Assembly: GCF_019175385.1 (NCBI RefSeq)
Contig: NC_083343.1
Span: forward strand, 55,698,457-55,762,456
From: Lycium barbarum
Lineage: Eukaryota; Streptophyta; Magnoliopsida; Solanales; Solanaceae
Direction: 5' to 3'
Length of the DNA: 64,000 nucleotides
The number at the start of each line of letters is the position of its first letter. Position 1 is the first letter of the stretch. The notes under the pieces are model-generated. The model searched no databases. It was not told the origin of the DNA and saw nothing but the letters and a program-made list of their open reading frames with translations. Shown here one piece after another: positions 61,394-64,000 of the stretch. The position numbers and the translations under genes are program-made.

Positions 61394-61835
61394 TGTTGCA
61401 CCTCGAAAATTTTAGCGTCATGTGCATTGTGAGTGAATTAACATAAGTTCAGAGAGGTCATGGAACCTTTATAAGGTTAATGAATACTTTTAACAAGTAT
61501 TAAGCAAGCGTCTAAAGGTTCCGGGATGAAGCAAATCGAAGAAAATAAGTTTGTCAAAAATTTGGAAAAACGTTGGCAGAATTTTGGGTCAACTTTGGAG
61601 GGGTATATTTCCTAGTATATTAGGAGTTTTAAGGTATTTCACAAGCCTAAAATGAATCTTGTCGATTCTAGTTTCTGACCCAACAAACCGTTCGTCGATA
61701 CGACATCGGAGTAGAGAATTACAGACATTACAAGTTAGGGTGACTGAGCAGAAACACGCGCTACAGTAACTGATGTGCTACAGTAGTTGCGCTGCTGCAT
61801 TAACTGCTACAGTGCCTGAACCGACTTTATCCATC

Positions 61836-61843
61836 TATAAAAG
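61836..61843 (+). promoter_or_regulatory. TATA box of the solo LTR
   Basis: TATAAAAG, just after the GCTACAGTA repeats. Likely promoter, possibly able to drive read-through into the flanking DNA. Confidence 0.6.
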
Positions 61844-62710
61844 GGTCAATACCCCATTTTTTTCACTAAAAATTAGATCTAAAGGCTCAGCAACGTATAG
61901 GGTCATTTTGGTCATAAACAATTAAGGGATTTGAGTGACTTTAGCTAATCAAGGCTCGGGTGGTGCATAGTTGTGACTATAGCATAATTTTGCGGTGAAA
62001 TTTGGCATGGATTCAAGGTGAACATCGGAGATATTGCTGTTTTAAAAAGACGAAGGTATGAATCTTTCCTTATTAATGTTGCCTTAGGTTTATTTACGAA
62101 GGTAGAGCGATTAAATAAGCGTATAGTTAATTTATCGGTTAAGAAATCGGATAAACATCATATGAGATGTCTTATGGAGTATGTTGATGTTACTGTTGAT
62201 GTTGTTGATGTTGGTATTGTTGTTGTTGTTGTGGGTTGTTGGTAATTGTGATTTCGGGCTAGGGATATAAACAGGGGAGATGCTGCCAAAATTTCGGCAC
62301 ATTCTAGAAAGAGTTAGTTTGAGGGCTTAAGATAGGCCTATGAAGATGCATCTAACAATAGTATAAATTTTCTTGAATATAGATTTACGAGCCCGGGAGG
62401 CCAAACGTTGAGTAGTTAAAGTTAAGGTGACCAAAAAGGTATGTTAAGGCTTTCCCTTTCTTTCATTTTGGCATGATCCTATGATATGAACGAACAAACG
62501 AGTAAGCGAGATTCGATATTACTCTACTCTTAGAAATACTAGTAGTACTTCTGTCTTTGATGTTCCTTCTGTTCATGAGTTTTGAGATTTCATGTTTTAA
62601 TGATGTTAGCTCAATAAATGTTCATCAGAGGTAGAATGACATCATATTATTCAGAGAGTCATATTATTTTATTTTACTTGTGCAGTGCACTTATTTTTAT
62701 TTCTCATATC

Positions 62711-63070
62711 TGTATATATATGTATAAGGCACAGTTGATAGGGGGTGAAGCTGTGGCCTATGTTGTGATATTTGTGTATATGTATAAGGCACAGTTGACA
62801 GGCGGTGAAGTTGTGGCCTATGTTGTGATATTTATGTATATGTATAAGGCACAGTTGACGGGGGTGAAGCTGTAGCCTATGTTGTGATATTTATGTATAT
62901 GTGTAAGGCACAGTTGATAGGAGGTGAAGCTGTGGCTATATTGTAATATTTATGGATAAATATATGGCACAATGGACAGGGGGTGAAGTTGTGGCCTATG
63001 TTACGACGTTGATATATTTATAAGACACATCGGACAGGGGGTGAAGATATGACCTATGTTGTGACGTTCC
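62711..63070. repeat. Six tandem 60-bp units
   Basis: Each unit has TGTATAAGGCACAGTTGACA followed by a GGGGTGAAG...GGCCTATGTTGTGA block. The period is almost exactly 60 bp and units decay toward the right. A plus-strand frame runs through several units only because 60 is a multiple of three. Confidence 0.95.
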
Positions 63071-63839
63071 TATTCATTTTTATGTATATATATGATATGT
63101 TTTTTTTTTTAAAGAAAGCATGCGTGCTGTACGCCCTCAGATGCATTTTCAGTAAGCAGAGATATACAGATATGTTTAGATAGTAAGACATATAGATGCA
63201 TTCATACAGATGTATTCAGTCGGTCAGTTTAGCTTTTGATTTTCAGAGTTTCTTCATGACTCCTATGTGTAGGTTACTCTTCTGCCAAACATACTCAGAA
63301 CCTTGTTCATACTGACTCCCCTATTGGTCGGGGGGCTGCGTTCATGCCCACAGGTTTAGATAGCTAGGAAGACAGATCGCATCCTTAGGCTGCTTCTTCA
63401 GCTGGATAGCGGAGCACTCCTCTCTTGTCGGAGTTGCCGTCTATACCGAGTATATGTTTTGATATATATGGGTAGGGCAGGGGCCCTGTCCCGTCCATAG
63501 CATGTCCAGAATGTCAGTAGAGGCTCATAGACTCTTATATTCAGTCAGACAGTGTGGCCAGCTTAGCACGTGTTTGGTTACATAGTTTTATCGGGTTGCC
63601 TTGTCGGCTTGTACCCCGGTTCAATTCAGTGATGCATATATATATATATATATATACATATATATATCTTTTGAAGGCTATGACCCTCCAGTTTATGATA
63701 TCTATTAGTTAGCAGATCATGTTGTGAGCGCCCTCAGGTGGCCCAGAATGAGCATGAGCAGGTATGTTATGTATGTTTTGTGGCATCTAGGAGGTTAGCT
63801 TCTGGGTGTCCGTCATAGCCCTTCGGTTGTGCCGTGACA

Positions 63840-64000
63840 ATTACAGGTTTGCCCCGCACTCAGCATAAGTATGATTCATTATGGTCATAGTTGATAGACT
63901 TACAAAGTCAGTCCACTTCCTACCTGTCCGAACTACTTATTCAGCTGAAGATTATGCGAAGCTCTACCTTAGAGAGATTGTACGACTTCATGGGTTTCCT
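63840..64000 (+). pseudogene. Element G: integrase core, continuing past the window
   Basis: GLPR...KYD, then a frame change, then the RLTKSVHFLPVRTTYSAEDY block and the LYLREIVRLHG block. It continues the core cut at 61393. Confidence 0.9.

Larger units (their letters stand above)
61394..63839 (+). repeat. Solo LTR (2.45 kb) with perfect ATTAC target duplication
   Basis: TGTTGCACCTCG...GTGCCGTGACA, flanked by ATTAC at 61389-61393 and 63840-63844 within the integrase DFIT motif of G. Landmarks: GCTACAGTA direct repeats 61740-61830, TATAAAAG at 61836-61843, donor-like GAAG|GTATG (GT 62056), GTT-triplet run near 62190-62240, CAG|GGGAGATGCTGCC near 62274, AAAAG|GTATGTTAAGGC near 62435, 60-bp tandem repeats 62711-63070, CTGAC near 63313, and CCCACAG|GT (AG 63352-63353). 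Confidence 0.95.
45006..64000 (+). mobile_element. Element G: gag-pol element holding element H and a solo LTR
   Basis: 5' LTR 45006-47175, PBS, gag-protease-RT-RNase H to 50577, then H (50578-60760), RNase H-integrase 60761-61393, solo LTR 61394-63839, integrase from 63840 to the window edge. Reading order is continuous across both insertions. AATAG at 45001-45005 is the left target site in element F; the right side lies outside the window. Confidence 0.88.

Noticed and set aside
62618..62875. Frame with repeated MYKAQLTGGE-like segments, looking like a repeat protein
   Set aside because: The 60-bp tandem repeat is a multiple of three and gives a repeated peptide by chance; units to the right break the frame, and it is inside a solo LTR.

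Overview
This window looks like nuclear DNA from a flowering plant, most likely a eudicot with a large, repeat-rich genome. The style of the repeats resembles Solanaceae Ty3/gypsy elements; that placement is an inference from memory, not shown by a gene. I recognise no complete single-copy host gene, no rRNA or tRNA gene and no CRISPR array. Nearly everything is Ty3/gypsy LTR retrotransposon of the chromovirus type (integrase followed by a GPY/F motif and a C-terminal chromodomain; initiator tRNA-Met primer binding sites; LTRs of about 2.2-3.4 kb running TGTTA...TGACA). I label the elements A, X, Y, E, F, G, H and LARD for reference only.

Layout. 1-3980: 3' end of element A (+) with its 3' LTR. 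3981-6023: part of a minus-strand LTR. 6024-9695: element X (+), reduced to an LTR tail, gag-protease and a 5'-truncated LTR. 9696-12188: 3' end of element Y (+). 12189-16485: the only long stretch without LTR sequence; it holds a possible broken host-gene fragment and ends in a CACTA-type terminal repeat. 16486-38901: element E (-), a decayed gag-pol element split by three later insertions, each with a perfect 5-bp target duplication: a solo LTR (17304-20238, GAATG), a 10.5-kb non-coding element called LARD here (21986-32504, GTCCA) and a solo LTR (33726-37138, AGTCT). From 38902 to the window end, insertions sit inside one another: F enters the LTR of E, G enters the integrase of F, H (50578-60760) enters the RNase H of G, and another solo LTR (61394-63839, ATTAC) enters the integrase of G.

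How the parts work together. Autonomous members encode gag (with CCHC knuckle), aspartic protease, reverse transcriptase, RNase H and integrase-chromodomain. Every copy here carries stops, frameshifts, deletions or lost catalytic residues. The best preserved piece is the open integrase-chromodomain frame of H (56830-58082). LARD has the same ends, primer site, leader and polypurine tract but no gag or pol, so it would depend on proteins made by relatives.

The most interesting signal lies in the LTRs. Families that differ widely in sequence share, in the same order: palindrome-rich promoter-proximal DNA unique to each family, a TATA-like box, a splice-donor-like AAG|GTAAG, a block resembling an internal exon (YAG|GGGAAATGCTGCC ... 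AAG|GTATGTAAGG), a tandem-repeat zone, and a block with a branch-point-like CTRAY, covarying hairpins and an almost invariant CAG|GT. I propose that these LTRs carry a spliced leader.
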